From Promethearchaeota archaeon (GTDB taxonomy: Archaea; Asgardarchaeota; Lokiarchaeia; Sigynarchaeales; SOKP01): DNA of 24,978 nucleotides. Position numbers and translations under genes: made by a program. The stretch spans positions 1 to 24,978 of the forward strand of contig DAOUUT010000014.1 in NCBI GenBank assembly GCA_030668025.1, in the 5' to 3' direction. Every line of letters begins with the position of its first letter. Position 1 is the stretch's first letter. This document shows positions 23,778 through 24,978 of the stretch, one piece after another. Under the pieces are notes generated by a model that worked only from the letters and a program-made list of their open reading frames with translations, ran no database searches and was not told the DNA's origin.

Positions 23778-24377
23778 TTGAGCGAATTTAAAAGACTAAC
23801 AACAGACTTCTTTTCAAGAGATACTGTCGAAGTAGGTAAGGATCTCTTAGGAAAATATCTCGTAAGAAAAACAGCGAAAGGAAGAATGATTGGAAAGGTA
23901 ATTGAGGTAGAAGCCTATTTAGGCCCAAAGGATAAAGCGTGTCACTGCTATAATTTTAAAAAAACTGAGAAAACAAAAATAATGTACATGAAACCTGGTA
24001 CTCTTTACGTTTATTATATCTATGGCACATATTTCTGCCTTAACGTTATCACTGAACCAGAAGGATTTCCGTGTTCTATATTCATAAGAAATTTGTATCC
24101 AATTGATGGAATTGAATTAATGAAAGATAATCGGAAAGTTAAAGTTGGCAAGGATTATAAAAATTTAATGGATGGTCCAAGCAAGCTTTGTATAGCTATG
24201 AAAATATCTAAGGAGATGTTTAATAGCATAGATTCTTGCGCTGAAAACTCAGCACTCTTTTTTACCGAAGGTGAAAAGATCGATGATAAACAAATCTTAT
24301 TGGGAAAAAGAATTGGAATTGATTATGCTGAAGAAGATAAAGATAGACTTTTGCGTTTTTTTTTGAATAAGGAGTAA
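23778..24377 (+). CDS. Alkyladenine (3-methyladenine) DNA glycosylase, AAG/MPG type
   Basis: A 199-residue base-excision enzyme that flips out and removes alkylated purines. It matches the human AAG core: KVIEVEAYLGPKDKACHCYN contains catalytic Glu45 (E125 in AAG), intercalating Tyr47 (Y127) and His56 (H136) with identical spacing. MYMKPGTLYVYYIYGTYFCLNV and the GPSKLCIAM motif follow. The length is normal for prokaryotic members. The start is a TTG at 23778; the frame has no ATG before the conserved N-terminal segment FKRLTTDFFSRDTVEVGKDLLG. It stands alone and is followed by the V4R-like gene after 116 bp. Confidence 0.93.
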   Translation: MSEFKRLTTDFFSRDTVEVGKDLLGKYLVRKTAKGRMIGKVIEVEAYLGPKDKACHCYNFKKTEKTKIMYMKPGTLYVYYIYGTYFCLNVITEPEGFPCSIFIRNLYPIDGIELMKDNRKVKVGKDYKNLMDGPSKLCIAMKISKEMFNSIDSCAENSALFFTEGEKIDDKQILLGKRIGIDYAEEDKDRLLRFFLNKE

Positions 24378-24493
24378 TACTTACAAACATGCTTAAATTT
24401 ATATACGATTTATTTAACTTTTAATTTAGAGTTAAGGTTTGTTTGACTACAATTTTAGTTATAAATTAGGAAAAGTCATTTAGGTTGATTTAA

Positions 24494-24937
24494 ATGGTAA
24501 AAGATGCTTTAAAATTTTTTCACGCATATGTAAACGAGATGATTGATGTTGGCGGAGAAAACCTCCCACGGGCCGTTAGCACAAAATTGGGAGCAAAATT
24601 AGCCGCTTTATATAAAGAAAAAGGTATTAACGATTTAACAACTGCTTTAGAAACATCATATAAAGCGTTAGGTGCCTCAACTTCAATTAAAAAAATAGAT
24701 GAGAACACATATCTTATTCAATTAAAACATTCAAAGAAATTTTGTCCAATTGGCGGAAAAAGGAACCCTACAAGCGCAAAAAATATTCAAGAGAGCATAT
24801 GTCTTCCTTATACGAGGAGTTTTTTGACGAGTCTATGTCCAGAGTTTCAATTTGAGACTGAAATTAAGGAGTGTATTGTTGATAATAGTAATTCTCACTG
24901 TAAATATAAACTTAAAGTAAAGAAAAAATCGTATTAA
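24494..24937 (+). CDS. Small V4R-like (hydrocarbon/metal-binding) domain protein
   Basis: A 147-residue protein. The helical N-terminus (ALKFFHAYVNEMIDVGGENLPRAVSTKLGAKLAALYKEKG) is followed by a beta-rich half with five cysteines: C84 (FCPIGG), C103 (SICLPYTRSFLTSL), C115, C127 and C136 (SHCKYKLKV). The closing pattern of acidic strand, Cys and a last strand with Cys-x-Tyr resembles the V4R (4-vinyl reductase) or ATC-hydrolase-like small-molecule-binding domains of archaea. The fold call is tentative and no function can be given. It starts at an ATG; only 41 bp of non-coding DNA follow to the window end. Confidence 0.5.
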   Translation: MVKDALKFFHAYVNEMIDVGGENLPRAVSTKLGAKLAALYKEKGINDLTTALETSYKALGASTSIKKIDENTYLIQLKHSKKFCPIGGKRNPTSAKNIQESICLPYTRSFLTSLCPEFQFETEIKECIVDNSNSHCKYKLKVKKKSY

Positions 24938-24978
24938 TCTTAGGAAATGTTTTTTAGGAAGGAATAGAATAAAAGACC

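Noticed and set aside
1..24978. CRISPR arrays, insertion sequences, integrases, rRNA or tRNA genes
   Set aside because: No regularly spaced repeats, transposase-like proteins, terminal inverted repeats or tRNA consensus arms were seen on either strand.

Overview
This 25 kb window is A+T-rich (roughly 30% G+C), densely packed with genes on both strands and made of short transcription units. The gene content is archaeal: a free-standing ribosomal protein uS10, oligo-T termination tracts, TATA-like boxes upstream of several genes and few Shine-Dalgarno leaders. Several genes have a eukaryote-like or Asgard flavour: a Bud23-type rRNA methyltransferase, a longin/roadblock-like protein, a RING-like mini zinc protein and, most tellingly, two candidate selenoprotein genes with structured 3' RNA elements. 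I infer an Asgard archaeon, most likely Lokiarchaeia, where selenocysteine use is established. No phylogenetic marker long enough to prove this was analysed.

Layout. 1-390: 3' end of a glutamate dehydrogenase gene. 463-1911: amidase-signature amidase, convergent with an ArsB/NhaD-type permease (1971-3290, minus). 3384-4917 (minus): a longin-like protein and an SRPBCC-fold protein. 5172-6723: a cluster of very small genes, comprising a cross-brace zinc protein, a two-helix membrane protein, a coiled-coil protein and two tandem mini-genes (6156-6287 and 6515-6694). Each mini-gene is interrupted by one in-frame TGA and followed by a colinear structured RNA element of about 65 nt. 6770-8905 (minus): a nucleotide-sugar dehydrogenase and a rhomboid protease. 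9066-10250: a GH172/DUF2961-like protein with a hydrophobic C-terminus. 10365-12474 (minus): an EamA/NIPA-like transporter and two single-domain response regulators. 12623-14380: a Bud23-like methyltransferase and a PflA-like radical SAM protein, separated in the same frame by only one TGA and two codons. 14527-16994: a DUF1624/HGSNAT-like membrane protein, uS10 and a YdjM-like membrane protein. 17187-19331: a CDF metal transporter fused to a NifX-like domain, and an inositol-monophosphatase-family phosphatase. 19382-19455: a possible small structured RNA. 19505-19873 (minus): a four-helix membrane protein. 20143-22564: a winged-helix regulator and a TPR protein. 22593-23672 (minus): a URO-D/MtaA-family protein. 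23778-24937: an alkyladenine DNA glycosylase and a V4R-like small protein.

Most genes are housekeeping or metabolic singletons that do not form one pathway. The outstanding region is 5984-6769, which conventional ORF calling leaves empty. It holds two adjacent genes of the same design: short N-terminus, Cys upstream of a UGA codon, short hydrophobic stretch and Lys-rich tail. The RNA elements start 79 and 84 nt after the UGA, share sequence blocks and show compensatory pairing. The simplest reading is a tandem pair of previously unannotated mini-selenoproteins with Lokiarchaeal-type SECIS elements. UGA also ends ordinary genes here (the 12623-13279 and 18501-19331 genes), so any recoding must depend on context.
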